This document shows, piece after piece, positions 36,514-45,989 of a stretch of 56,819 nt of DNA (position 1 is its first letter; every line of letters starts with the position of its first letter). Made by a program: the position numbers and the translations under genes. The notes under the pieces were generated by a model, which saw only the letters and a list, made by a program, of their open reading frames with translations, ran no database searches and was not told where the DNA came from. The stretch is taken from positions 102,524 to 159,342 of the forward strand of contig JAAXJB010000115.1 of assembly GCA_012270065.1 (NCBI GenBank). Direction: 5' to 3'. The DNA is from Rubripirellula sp. (GTDB lineage Bacteria > Planctomycetota > Planctomycetia > Pirellulales > Pirellulaceae).

Positions 36514-37476
36514 CTATTTATTTTTCTTGATTTCCACGCTCTCATTCGGAGCGGATTTCTGGTTGTCCTTGAAAAATTTGAATATCCCGTCGAAGTGTTG
36601 CCACGCTACGAACACGTGGCCGCCATTTTTCACCTCGATATATTCGTGTTTCATCCCCAACTCCCTCATTTTTTCGACCCACTGTCTGGTACGGACGACG
36701 GAAACCAGACGGTCTTTGTCACCTTGGACGACGTACATGGGGACGTTTTTGGCTGATTCAAGTCTGTCACGATCTCCATAGGCAGCTGGCGCAACGACGG
36801 CGATTGCCGACCAAAGTTCGGGGTATTTCGTTGCCAGATGCATTGAACCACCACCACCCATGGAATGACCAAAAAGATAGATGCGATTGGCGTCGATCTT
36901 GAAATTTTTTCGTGTCAACTTCAACACTTCCAAAACATCCTGCTCACTCAGTTCGCCAAGGTTCGATGGGTCAGAACGGCGTCCGCCTCCGGTTCCACGA
37001 CTGCCGTACCAGCCGCGGGAGTTGTAACCCATGGGAGCGACCAGAATGTAGCCTTCGGTATCCGCGTATTTGGTAAATCGTGGATACGCCAGGATCTGAC
37101 CAGGACTCCCGTTCAGACCATGAAGGGCAACAACTAATGGATAGGTTCTGTTTTTGTCAAAGTTCTTGGGTAAATACAGACCGTAAAAAAGCTTTTTCTC
37201 AGCAGGTGTGAAATAATAGGTGGGAAAGCAGATTCGGCCGACCTTAAATGTATCGGTTCCATTGACACCCGTTGTCGTGGCCTCTTGGTCCTTGTCGGAT
37301 TCTTTCGCTTCTGCGGAACTTGCTTGTTCTGCCTTCGGCCCGTTGTCGGCTGAAATTCCTCCCGGCTGATCAGCTGACTTTCGTTGACAATATGCGTATT
37401 CAATGAATACACAGTCCAGTCCACCTATCAATGCAACAATCGCAACAAGAAGCTGCTTGTGAAACAGGTGAGACAT
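36514..37476 (-). CDS. secreted alpha/beta hydrolase (esterase/peptidase type)
   Basis: A 320-residue exported hydrolase. An N-terminal hydrophobic segment (about 8-27) serves as signal peptide, followed by a disordered Gln/Ser/Ala/Asp-rich linker (~31-75). The catalytic domain has oxyanion hole LHGLNG near 118-123, nucleophile GHSMGGG (Ser205), acid in QGDKDRLVS (Asp253/255) and catalytic His287 in NGGHVFV. It belongs to the polyhydroxybutyrate depolymerase/feruloyl-esterase-like prolyl-oligopeptidase superfamily. The natural substrate is not readable. It converges with the M48-like protein, 94 bases apart. Confidence 0.9.
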   Translation of the reverse strand: MSHLFHKQLLVAIVALIGGLDCVFIEYAYCQRKSADQPGGISADNGPKAEQASSAEAKESDKDQEATTTGVNGTDTFKVGRICFPTYYFTPAEKKLFYGLYLPKNFDKNRTYPLVVALHGLNGSPGQILAYPRFTKYADTEGYILVAPMGYNSRGWYGSRGTGGGRRSDPSNLGELSEQDVLEVLKLTRKNFKIDANRIYLFGHSMGGGGSMHLATKYPELWSAIAVVAPAAYGDRDRLESAKNVPMYVVQGDKDRLVSVVRTRQWVEKMRELGMKHEYIEVKNGGHVFVAWQHFDGIFKFFKDNQKSAPNESVEIKKNK

Positions 37477-37932
37477 TGAGGTATTTCCTTGAATAATGCT
37501 TGATTAGTGGTTGCCGATGCAAGCGTTCACGCTCGTAGACATGGCCAAGTAATAACAGATGCCAACCCGGCACATGCCATGCACCTCCGGTTTTGAAAGA
37601 CGAAAACCAGCATGTAAAAAACATGGCTTCTGTGTGAACCACGTCCCCGCTCATGTTACCGTATCAAATAATACCACGCTGCCAATCAACAATACAAAGG
37701 AAAACTAGCAGCGCTACCTGCTCGGCCCCATGATCCCGTTGAGTTTAGAAACATTGTCATGTGACGAAGTGCTTTCGAAGGCCCCCCAGGGATTACCCAG
37801 TGGTGGTTGTCACGTTAAGACGTGGTTTTTCAGATCTGGCGATGGCAGCTCCCGCTGAGAGAGTACATTCGTAAGGCGCTTTTTGTCTTGGATGCTGTTG
37901 GAGACGTGATCGCAACGAGTTAGAATGAGGGG
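37477..37932. other. intergenic between divergent genes, nothing recognised
   Basis: About 455 bases holding promoters for the secreted hydrolase (leftward) and the DUF1552 gene (rightward). A 127-codon minus-strand frame overlaps the DUF1552 start and has no supporting features. GAGGGG immediately precedes the ATG at 37933. Confidence 0.4.
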
Positions 37933-39213
37933 ATGAGTAATAAAAAGACATTGCGACGCCGCCAGTTCGTATTGAAATCCGTAGCCGGAAGCCTGTTTCT
38001 TCCGTCGTTGGCCTCAATATCACTTGGACAAGATAGCGTCCAAGCTGGTCACGGTAGTCCGTCCCCACAAGCTCAACGTTTCGTCGCCGTAGGCAATTTG
38101 CTGGGGTTCCAGCAAAAACATTTTTTTCCGACTTCCGTTGGTAAAGATTACGAGCAAACGAAGCTTCTGGCGCCACTGGAAGCCATCAGAGAGAAGTACA
38201 CCGTTTACCGTGGTTTGGATCATGGTTTGCGTGGTGGGCATTTTGCCGTCCACACTTTTCTATCTGGTGTTCTTCACCACGAATCAAAAAACAGGGTCGA
38301 TGGTAATGTCACTCTGGACCAGTATTTGGCAGATGCGATTGGCGGCAACACCAGGTTTGCATCCCTGACAGTTGGGTCTGAGGGAGGGATTCATGGCGGT
38401 TGCCAAATGTCATGGACGCGTTCCGGTGTACGAGTCCCACCCATCACTGCTCCCGAGGAACTGTTTGACAAGCTTTTTCTCGATGATACGCAGTCAACTA
38501 AAACAAAGAAGAAGCGGGAAACGAAGCTGCACGCATCGATTCTTGATGCAGTGCTTGAGCAAGCGACTGATCTTTCAAGAAGGGTCAATACCGAAGACCG
38601 GCAAAAACTCGATGAGTACTTCAGCTCAGTTCGTGATGTTGAAAAGAAAATCAAAACCCGTCAGCAATGGAGTGATCAGCCAAAACCAAAGGCTCCTTTC
38701 GCCAAACCAGTCAATACAAACACAGTCGACGATTTGCCAATGTTGTATGAGTTGATTGCATTGGCACTGCAGACTGATTCGACGCGAATCGCGACTTTGG
38801 AAATCGGGGGCAGCTTCCTGCCACAGAATCTCGGAATTGACAAGTCATACCACAGTATGTCGCATCACGGAAATGACGAGAGTGTGGTGGCAAACCTGGT
38901 CAAACTTGAAACGTACCAACTGGAACAGTTTTCCAAATTTCTAAGCCGGCTTGCAGCGATGAAGACCGACAACGGTTCGCTATTGGACACAACCGCGGTG
39001 CTCTTTGGTAGCGGAATGGGTAATGGCAGTTCACACACCAACACTGACTTACCGATCATTCTGGCTGGCGGCGGTTATGAGTCCGGTGAATTCAGGAAAG
39101 CAGAATCAAGCGGACTCAACAAGGTTCCGCTCTGTAATCTCTTCCTTAACATCGCACAGTCAATTGGTGTCAACACTGAAGCATTCGGCAATAGCACCGG
39201 ATCCTATTGTTGA
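37933..39213 (+). CDS. DUF1552 domain protein, Tat-exported
   Basis: A 426-residue protein with a twin-arginine-type signal (LRRRQFVLKSVAGSLFLPSLA). The body is the DUF1552 family found widely in planctomycetes alongside DUF1592 cytochrome-like proteins: HGLRGGHFAVHTFLSGVLH near 98-116, ASLTVGSEGGIHGG near 145-158, DSTRIATLEIGGSFLPQNLG near 278-297 and SMSHHG near 307. The family resembles an alkaline-phosphatase-superfamily fold (DUF1501-like), but its reaction is unknown. The stop overlaps the alternative TTG start of the next gene, and that gene's ATG lies only two bases later, so the genes are coupled. It should be periplasmic. Confidence 0.93.
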   Translation: MSNKKTLRRRQFVLKSVAGSLFLPSLASISLGQDSVQAGHGSPSPQAQRFVAVGNLLGFQQKHFFPTSVGKDYEQTKLLAPLEAIREKYTVYRGLDHGLRGGHFAVHTFLSGVLHHESKNRVDGNVTLDQYLADAIGGNTRFASLTVGSEGGIHGGCQMSWTRSGVRVPPITAPEELFDKLFLDDTQSTKTKKKRETKLHASILDAVLEQATDLSRRVNTEDRQKLDEYFSSVRDVEKKIKTRQQWSDQPKPKAPFAKPVNTNTVDDLPMLYELIALALQTDSTRIATLEIGGSFLPQNLGIDKSYHSMSHHGNDESVVANLVKLETYQLEQFSKFLSRLAAMKTDNGSLLDTTAVLFGSGMGNGSSHTNTDLPIILAGGGYESGEFRKAESSGLNKVPLCNLFLNIAQSIGVNTEAFGNSTGSYC

Positions 39214-39215
39214 GA

Positions 39216-41750
39216 ATGAAAACCATGTCTCGTGCCGCAGCGAAACGAATGAGACAAATCCCGGTTGCGATCATTTTAATCGCATTCCTGTTTATTGCCG
39301 GGTTCGTCATTCCGAATGCCGGTTTATCAGCACCACCTGAGCTCCAGTCCGATCATGTGTCCAAAACGATCAAGCATTACTGTGGGGACTGCCACGGCAA
39401 TGGTCCCAGCGAAGGAGAGCGAAACTTTGATTCCTTTTCTTTGCCAATCAGGACGGTTGCTCAACTCATTACGGCCGACGAGATCATCGATCAGTTGACA
39501 TTGAAACTGATGCCGCCTCCGGAAGCTGAACAGCCCGATACAAATTCACGGATTGAGTTGCTGCAGAGTCTCCGCAATGCCATCAAATCTGCACGCGACT
39601 CGTTTGATTCAACCGGTGGGCGTACCGTGATTCGTCGCCTGTCGAATCGCGAGTATGAGAAGACGATTGCTACACTTTTCGATCGTAGGGTCGACACTCT
39701 TGGCCTCACAGCAAACTTTCCCAAGGATCAAACCGAGCACAGTATAGACACGATTGGAAATTCTCTGGTGACATCAGGCTTTTTGCTGGATGAATATTTC
39801 CATGCAGCCTCACGTCTGGTTGATTTACGACTAGGCAAAGAAGCGATGGATCCAGTTGAGTGGCATTTCCAAGGAAACTTCAAGCAATATGAAGAACTCA
39901 CGGGATCCCACAAAAGTGTGTTCAACAATCGATTCCTCTGTCTGTATGAACAACCAAATACAGATACAAGGCAAGGTGGCTATGGACACATCGAAGAGTT
40001 TCTGCAGGGCGTACCGGTGTCAGGGTTGTACAACATTGAAATCAAAGCACAGGCAATGCATCGGGATACTCATTATGACCCGAAGATCTTCAAAATCGAT
40101 TTTTCGGAGCCGTTTCAAATTGGCGTTGTCCCAGGTGATGTTACCAAGGGACACATTCATTATCCGCAATCGGTTGAACCAGTGCTGGCAACCGCCATCG
40201 TTCCTGACAATGCACCTGAGTTGATCCCGTTTACCGTTTGGCTCGAAAAAGGTCAAACACCGCGTTTCATTTTCCCAAATGGCCCTTACGAGTCGCGTGC
40301 GTCGGTCATTGAGACGAACAGGCGTTACAAGTCGGAATTCAAGAATCCCAAGGAGGGCGTGAGTCGCGCCACCTTGCTCAGAGAGGGCGCTTTGCCCCAT
40401 ATACGTATCAGCGAGATAACCATTCGTGGGCCTCTTGCCGAAGAGGGAGGAAGCAGAGAGGAAGTGGCAGTTTTCGGGAATTCCGGTTTTCAGGCTCACC
40501 TGGCCAGTCAGCAACTCCTTGGTTTTGCAAAGAAGGCATTCCGCCGTCCCTTGACGGATGCAGACAAATCGCAAATCACATCTTTCTATGCGGCTAGACT
40601 TGAAAGCGGAATGAACGAAAAGGACGCTGCGCTGGCAACAGTAAAGATGATTCTGTGCTCGCCATCCTTTCTTTATCTGAGTGAAATTACAGAGGAAGAT
40701 GACGCCACGCTGAAATCCCACGACCTGGCTGCAAGGCTTGCTTACGCAATCTGGGCCTGTCCACCGGATGAAAGACTCACGGAACTGGCATCACAGGATG
40801 AACTAAGAACCAGAGAAATTCTAAAATCCGAAATTGAGCGGATGCTTCAAGACAGCAAGTCAGAGGCTTTCGTTAGCGGTTTTCTTGACAGTTGGCTTAA
40901 CCTCAGAGAAATTGGCAACCAACCACCGCCGCGCAAATCTGCTGTCAGTTTCTATGCTGAGAACCTGCCGTTTTCAATGAAACGAGAAACTCAGCTGTTT
41001 TTTCAGGATCTACTTGAACAGAACGGCTCAATCCTCAACCTAATTGACGCGAATTACACCTTCATTGATAAGAAGCTAGCCAAACACTACCAACTCCCGA
41101 TACACGACACGATGCGACTTCAAGACGGTTTCCGAAGGGTTACCCTTGAAAACACGCACCGTCGCGGCGGTTTGTTAGGTATGGCAAGTGTTTTAACAGT
41201 GAGTGCCAATGGGGTAGACACCTCACCTGTCACTCGGGGAGCGTGGATTCTCGAACATCTTCTTGGGACCCCGTCACCTCCACCGCCCGATGAAGTGCCA
41301 GCAATCGAAAGCGACGTTTCGCAAGCGAAATCCATACGGGAAAAACTTGCGATTCATCGTGAAGATCAGGCTTGTAATGTTTGCCATCGAAATATCGACC
41401 CACTCGGCTTCCCTCTCGAGAATTTTGATCCGGTCGGGAGATGGAGACAGAAGTATCCCGCACAAAAAAAAGGCCAGCAACGGTTGGCGATTGATCCCAC
41501 GGGTGAGTTGTCCACCGGCGAGAAGTACGAAAACTTTGCAGAGTTCAAGCTTGCGCTGAAGCAATCACGCGCTGACGACCTGACTCACAGCCTTGTGGAG
41601 TCCTTGCTTGCCTACAGCAGTGGTAGATCCATGGAACGCCTGGATCAGTATGAGATCAATGATATCGTTGAACGTGTGAAAGCGGACGGCTATGGCTTGC
41701 GAACCGCTGTTTTCGAGGTTCTCACAAGCGAAATCTTCCGATCACGTTGA
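39216..41750 (+). CDS. DUF1592 domain protein with heme-binding motifs (DUF1587/1592/1595/1588/1585)
   Basis: An 844-residue exported protein. A hydrophobic signal anchor is at about 14-35. A cytochrome-c-like N-terminus has CGDCH at 56-60. DUF1587 is at about 125-190 (RRLSNREYEKTIATLF), DUF1595 and DUF1592 follow in the middle (LLGFAKKAFRRPLTDADKSQ to DLAARLAYAIWACPPDERL), DUF1588 is at about 645-735 with the DNA-free GGLLGMASVLTVSANGVDTSPV signature and CNVCH near 720, and DUF1585 sits at the C-terminus (SLLAYSSGRSMERLD). All expected parts are present. Physiology is unknown; the two CxxCH motifs suggest electron transfer. The ATG is two bases after the DUF1552 stop. Confidence 0.95.
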   Translation: MKTMSRAAAKRMRQIPVAIILIAFLFIAGFVIPNAGLSAPPELQSDHVSKTIKHYCGDCHGNGPSEGERNFDSFSLPIRTVAQLITADEIIDQLTLKLMPPPEAEQPDTNSRIELLQSLRNAIKSARDSFDSTGGRTVIRRLSNREYEKTIATLFDRRVDTLGLTANFPKDQTEHSIDTIGNSLVTSGFLLDEYFHAASRLVDLRLGKEAMDPVEWHFQGNFKQYEELTGSHKSVFNNRFLCLYEQPNTDTRQGGYGHIEEFLQGVPVSGLYNIEIKAQAMHRDTHYDPKIFKIDFSEPFQIGVVPGDVTKGHIHYPQSVEPVLATAIVPDNAPELIPFTVWLEKGQTPRFIFPNGPYESRASVIETNRRYKSEFKNPKEGVSRATLLREGALPHIRISEITIRGPLAEEGGSREEVAVFGNSGFQAHLASQQLLGFAKKAFRRPLTDADKSQITSFYAARLESGMNEKDAALATVKMILCSPSFLYLSEITEEDDATLKSHDLAARLAYAIWACPPDERLTELASQDELRTREILKSEIERMLQDSKSEAFVSGFLDSWLNLREIGNQPPPRKSAVSFYAENLPFSMKRETQLFFQDLLEQNGSILNLIDANYTFIDKKLAKHYQLPIHDTMRLQDGFRRVTLENTHRRGGLLGMASVLTVSANGVDTSPVTRGAWILEHLLGTPSPPPPDEVPAIESDVSQAKSIREKLAIHREDQACNVCHRNIDPLGFPLENFDPVGRWRQKYPAQKKGQQRLAIDPTGELSTGEKYENFAEFKLALKQSRADDLTHSLVESLLAYSSGRSMERLDQYEINDIVERVKADGYGLRTAVFEVLTSEIFRSR

Positions 41751-41896
41751 ACAAGCTGAATCACACCAATCGCGTGCCCAGTGACGTAACGATGGTGATC
41801 AAGTGCAAGTCAATCAGTGCACTGTGTGCACATGCCTCCAACTATTCGAGCTCCATCCAGTTAGTCGGAATCCTACCAGTACCGAGCGACGGTGAT

Positions 41897-42934
41897 ATGA
41901 GAAGACATAAATGCCGAGTTGTGCGAATCCGCATGCTCGTCGCAATCTTGGTTTCAGCTTTTTCCTATTCAGCATTGAATTCGTGTCCAGCAGAAGATCT
42001 CGAAAGCAGAGTTGCTGTCAGCGCCAAGACGACACCCCAAAGGGTGAAAGTTGCAGCGGTGCAGATTTCGGGTTACGACAAAACCGACTTGCCAAGGGAT
42101 GACTATCAACCGGCCGAAGAACTGGTCCGGTACATCAAGCGTGCAGGATCAGAAGGTGCACAGTTAATCGTATTTCCCGAATATATACTTGGGCATATCA
42201 CGGTTCCTGGAGCGCAGACGCGTATCATTTCCCAAGCTGCAAAAGAGAATGGAGTCCACGTCATCGTGGGATGTTGGGAAGATGAGAAACTTGGCAGCTA
42301 TCACAACACGATCATGATTTTTGGACCAGACGGTGCAATTCTTGGAAAATATCGCAAGACACACGCGGCTGTAGATACGTTTGAGGGATCACCGCCCTAT
42401 GCAAAGCCACCGCAGAACAAAACCCGTCGATGGTTCCTCGAAAATGACCCCGAGTGGAAAATGACAAAGGGCGACGGATTTCCAGTTTTTGATCTTGGGT
42501 TTGCCAAAGTCGGGATCATGACATGTTATGACGGATGGTTTCCAGAAACGCCACGGATACTGTCTTTGCAAGGCGCCGAATTGATCGTATGGGTAAATGG
42601 ACGGCGTGGAAGAGTGGAGGACTTCATTTGTAAAAGCATCATGTTCCAGAGCCATGTTGCCATGATCACAACCAACCAGGCGTATGGTAGTGGTACGCTC
42701 ATTGCAGATAACCACCACCAGTTTCTTGAAGTCGCGAAAGACAGGACCGAGTGCTACATTTCGGCCACCATTGATTTACACAAAGTAAGAAATCGACGCG
42801 CCCGCAGCCGGAATTTTCAGCAGCGTCGGCCAGAGATTTACGCGCCTCTTACATCAAGGCGGTTGCTCGATTCATCGTCATTGCCTCCCAAAGCCAATCT
42901 TCCGTCATTCGCTGCCACCCATGTCAAACCATGA
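41897..42934 (+). CDS. exported carbon-nitrogen hydrolase (nitrilase superfamily)
   Basis: A 345-residue amidohydrolase. The catalytic triad is complete: Glu95 in VFPEY, Lys154 in KYRKTH and Cys210 in MTCYDGWFPE. An N-terminal hydrophobic stretch (MLVAILVSAFSYSALNSC) at about 13-30 suggests export, unusual for this superfamily. The frame is open from 41747 by a TTG overlapping the DUF1592 stop; the ATG at 41897 was chosen for the signal peptide, with 41933 as an alternative. The enzyme should hydrolyse an amide or nitrile to acid and ammonia; the substrate is not known. It follows DUF1592 directly and may belong to that operon. Confidence 0.88.
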   Translation: MRRHKCRVVRIRMLVAILVSAFSYSALNSCPAEDLESRVAVSAKTTPQRVKVAAVQISGYDKTDLPRDDYQPAEELVRYIKRAGSEGAQLIVFPEYILGHITVPGAQTRIISQAAKENGVHVIVGCWEDEKLGSYHNTIMIFGPDGAILGKYRKTHAAVDTFEGSPPYAKPPQNKTRRWFLENDPEWKMTKGDGFPVFDLGFAKVGIMTCYDGWFPETPRILSLQGAELIVWVNGRRGRVEDFICKSIMFQSHVAMITTNQAYGSGTLIADNHHQFLEVAKDRTECYISATIDLHKVRNRRARSRNFQQRRPEIYAPLTSRRLLDSSSLPPKANLPSFAATHVKP

Positions 42935-43145
42935 AACACTATGTTCCAGCAATCAACCAGCCCATGGGAATTTGCTGAATCAGCGTTTTCGTTATCTGAG
43001 CGTGCCATCAGGTTGATCGAGCATCATGACGTTGTGGCCCTGCCGGCATTCCAAGGCGACGCGAAACGGGGATCAGGCAGACGTCTATTGTTTTTCGGTC
43101 GTATGTACAGCCGGCCATCAACGACGCCAGATGCGCGATCTTGCA

Positions 43146-44249
43146 TCAGGGTACAACTGAAATGCGTTCAATTGCGTAGAGTCCAAAGGTGGCGAGCCAG
43201 TGATCGCCCTCGTAATGACCACTGTTGATGTATCGCAGCCCCTCTGCAAGATGAAGCTTCGCCGACCGATCCAGCTTGGAGCGAATAGCGTGCTCTTTCG
43301 GTAACGCTGTTGCTACTGCCTTCAAACACCATGCCCGGTTCAGATTGAGTCCTGCGAGGTGGACGATTTTTGGATCAGTTACATCGCTGACCACGACCGG
43401 TTCGATAGTACCGTCACTAATTTGTTCTGAAATCGTTGGGAGAAATGTCGCAAACCAACGCACGAAATCTGGCTGAGGCATGACCCGTCGCATCAAATCG
43501 GCTTCATTCCAGCAGGACGAGAAAAAATCGTGCCCCGAAGGTTCATACTCCACAGGAAAGGATCGGTCATCCGCGTAGAAATCAATCGCACGCTGTCGTA
43601 CAAGTGTTTCCAGATCCCCGTCTCCAACTGCTTCTGCGTAATCAAGGATCTGTCCAAGCGCAAAAGATGTATCAGTATGTTGACCGATTCTGATGGGGTA
43701 AGTCAGGCGTGGAAGATAATCTTTGATTCTATCCGTCAATACTGATTCTAGAGGCCGTATGTTTTCGCGCCATTGCTTGCCTTGTGGATCGTTCCATGCG
43801 TCCAGTTCGGTTGCCAATCTCAACAACCATGCCCAACCATACATTCGCTCGAAAGTTTTTTGCTCTTCACGTGCAAAGAAGTCAGCTTCTTTGCGGAGAT
43901 TATCCGCTGTCAAATGAACTCCCAATTCCTTGCGAATCCTCGGCGCTATTTCGAGGTCGGGATAACTTTTGAGTAAACGGACCAGAACCCAATGACCATG
44001 AACACTGCTGTGCCAGTCAAAACACCCGTAAAACGCCGGAAAATGATGCCGCGGCCGGGCAATCTGGTTTTCATCCGAATAAACCAATGACAGCTTTGTT
44101 GGGAACTCGGTATTGATTCCTTTGAGAACTAACTGCGCCCACTCATTTGCAATTTTGGGCTGCAGTCGGTAGTCACCTTGCCCAAGAACAACTTGAGGCG
44201 GCAATGCGAAAGCGAAAATCACTGCAAGGACCAGAATCTGACGCATCAT
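43146..44249 (-). CDS. DUF2891 domain secreted protein
   Basis: A 367-residue exported protein. A signal peptide spans 1-23 (VLAVIFAFALPPQVVLG). The DUF2891 body begins FYGCFDWHSSVHGHW at 73-87, the clearest signature of the family, and continues with ARPRHHFPAF, FERMYGWAWLLRLATEL near 134-150, TDTSFALGQILDYA near 192-205 and ending with the GLRYINSGHYEGDHWLATFGLYAI segment. The fold is an alpha/alpha toroid similar to glycoside hydrolases, so a carbohydrate role is plausible but not shown. It converges with the nitrilase-like gene. AGG lies about nine bases before the ATG. Confidence 0.92.
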   Translation of the reverse strand: MMRQILVLAVIFAFALPPQVVLGQGDYRLQPKIANEWAQLVLKGINTEFPTKLSLVYSDENQIARPRHHFPAFYGCFDWHSSVHGHWVLVRLLKSYPDLEIAPRIRKELGVHLTADNLRKEADFFAREEQKTFERMYGWAWLLRLATELDAWNDPQGKQWRENIRPLESVLTDRIKDYLPRLTYPIRIGQHTDTSFALGQILDYAEAVGDGDLETLVRQRAIDFYADDRSFPVEYEPSGHDFFSSCWNEADLMRRVMPQPDFVRWFATFLPTISEQISDGTIEPVVVSDVTDPKIVHLAGLNLNRAWCLKAVATALPKEHAIRSKLDRSAKLHLAEGLRYINSGHYEGDHWLATFGLYAIERISVVP

Positions 44250-44420
44250 TCATGAGCCTTTCTAAGATCATGCGTTTAAAAAGGAAGTAGCCGAATGAGT
44301 CAAAGAACAGACATTCAATGATCTTTCTGTTTTCGAAAGTTCGCTGGCAGAACGAACATAACAAACATTTAGCTCATCTGGTTGCACACGATATTGCACG
44401 TGCAAACTGCTGAAAGCGTA

Positions 44421-45713
44421 TCATTTGATCGCCCAAAGAGCATCGAATGTCCGCAGGTAAATCACACCATCGGCGATCACAGGCGAGGCGGATGTCGTTT
44501 CACCAACGTCGTTTTGAGCGACAATCTCGAACTCCCGACCTGCTTTGACAACTGTCACTTTGCCGTCACGGGCTGTAAGATACAAATGGCCATCCGCAAA
44601 TACTGGTGAAGCACGGTGACGGTGACTGTGAGTCCGTTCCATATAAACCTGTTCGCCTGAATCACGGTCAAGCACAAGTAACATGCCATTTTCTCGGCAG
44701 AGATAAACCAGGTCGTCATGAATCACTGGCGATGGTACGTCGGGCGTATTGTCTTCACGCACCCACAAAACCGCTTTGCTATCGGTTAAATCGCCAGTTT
44801 TACCTGCATCAATTGCGAAGACAGGGCCATTTTTAGCCGTTGGGCATACGACAATGCCTTCGGCAGCAGCGGGAGAAGCGACGAACCGCAAGGTTGGATG
44901 ATAACTCTGCCCCTGTGGGTTCAGGCCCCCCAGACGCCAGCGTTCCTTTCCGTTTTCAACCGAATAAGCAACGGTATAGTCGGCACCGTGCGTTATCAGA
45001 TAACACTCCTTGCCAAAGTTGTAGAGCACAGGTGAGGCGTAGGAATGTTCGTTCTCGTTGGATGCTCCGGTGACACGCTCGGTTGCCCAGAGTGGTTCTC
45101 CTGTGTCGGCCTTGATGGCCACCACGACTGCTTCTTGAGTCTCTGCTTTGCCATCGCCATGAATCAACTGCACAAACAGGCGATTATCATGCAAGACTGG
45201 TGTCGCCGACATTCCAAATGCGATTTTGAACTTGCCATATCTTTCCTGCAAATCCGCTTCCCAAATCGGATCTCCGGCCACCGTAAAGCAGGCTAGTTTC
45301 CCAGTTCCGATAAATGCCCATACATGATTGCCATCGGTGATAGGCGAGGGCGATGCGGAATTTCCTTCATCTCCACGTGCCTTCTGGTTGCCCCTTCCGA
45401 TGGTACGACGCCATTTTTCCTTGCCATCGGTTCCGTAACATAGAAGAATCAGTTCTTCACCCGCCGTGCTCGTAAGAAATATCCGGTTTCCCCACACAAC
45501 CGGTGTTGCCCCCGCGGGCCCCGGCAAAGGGGTTCGCCACTTCACATTCTTTTCCTGGGACCATTCGATTGGCAGATTGGTTTCACCTGAAATTCCATTT
45601 TGGGTTGGCCCACGCCATGAACCCCAGTTTTCTGCAAATGCTGGAGCCAGAATGAATAGACCTGAAAGTACCAATGGGATGAATCGAATCAGAGTCATGG
45701 AACGGTTTCTCAT
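44421..45713 (-). CDS. secreted PQQ-like beta-propeller protein
   Basis: A 430-residue exported protein. Residues 1-27 form a signal peptide ending AFA. The propeller starts with the typical WGSWRGPTQNGISGETNLPIEW and the conserved repeats show AxPVVWGNRIFLTS, WAFIGTGKLACFTVAGDPIWEADL, LWATERVTGASNENEHSYASPV, ending with the ASPVIADGVIYLRTFDALWAI blade. Seven to eight blades fit the length. Such proteins may bind sugars or act as scaffold subunits; no PQQ-dehydrogenase catalytic residues stand out. The start ATG at 45713 was chosen; 45698 is the next possibility. It is downstream of the arylsulfatase on the same strand. Confidence 0.9.
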   Translation of the reverse strand: MRNRSMTLIRFIPLVLSGLFILAPAFAENWGSWRGPTQNGISGETNLPIEWSQEKNVKWRTPLPGPAGATPVVWGNRIFLTSTAGEELILLCYGTDGKEKWRRTIGRGNQKARGDEGNSASPSPITDGNHVWAFIGTGKLACFTVAGDPIWEADLQERYGKFKIAFGMSATPVLHDNRLFVQLIHGDGKAETQEAVVVAIKADTGEPLWATERVTGASNENEHSYASPVLYNFGKECYLITHGADYTVAYSVENGKERWRLGGLNPQGQSYHPTLRFVASPAAAEGIVVCPTAKNGPVFAIDAGKTGDLTDSKAVLWVREDNTPDVPSPVIHDDLVYLCRENGMLLVLDRDSGEQVYMERTHSHRHRASPVFADGHLYLTARDGKVTVVKAGREFEIVAQNDVGETTSASPVIADGVIYLRTFDALWAIK

Positions 45714-45916
45714 TAATGAATGCAAAGTTACGGTATGTCTTGCTTGCAACTGTTTTGTGCGAAGTTGTGTACTTTTTCCGCCGGCTGCAGCATCATAGTC
45801 CAATCTGGGCACAAACTGTATCTGAAGGTTCAGTATCTAAAGCTTCAATGGAAAGGTGTAGGGGCTTCACAGATTTGCAATGCATCTAGCCAGCAATCGT
45901 GCAATGGGATGTAGAC

Positions 45917-45943
45917 CTCAGTAGCGAAGCAGTTGCTACTGAG
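45917..45943. repeat. 9-bp inverted repeat between sulfatase and propeller gene
   Basis: CTCAGTAGC and GCTACTGAG flank a nine-base loop in the 276-base gap between the arylsulfatase stop and the propeller start. The plus strand continues TTTATC. Possibly a 3'-end stabiliser or attenuator on the sulfatase transcript; no U-tract follows on the minus strand. Confidence 0.4.
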
Positions 45944-45989
45944 TTTATCGTGTTCCATCGGCACATGCATGAAGTCCGTGGTTAGGCGG

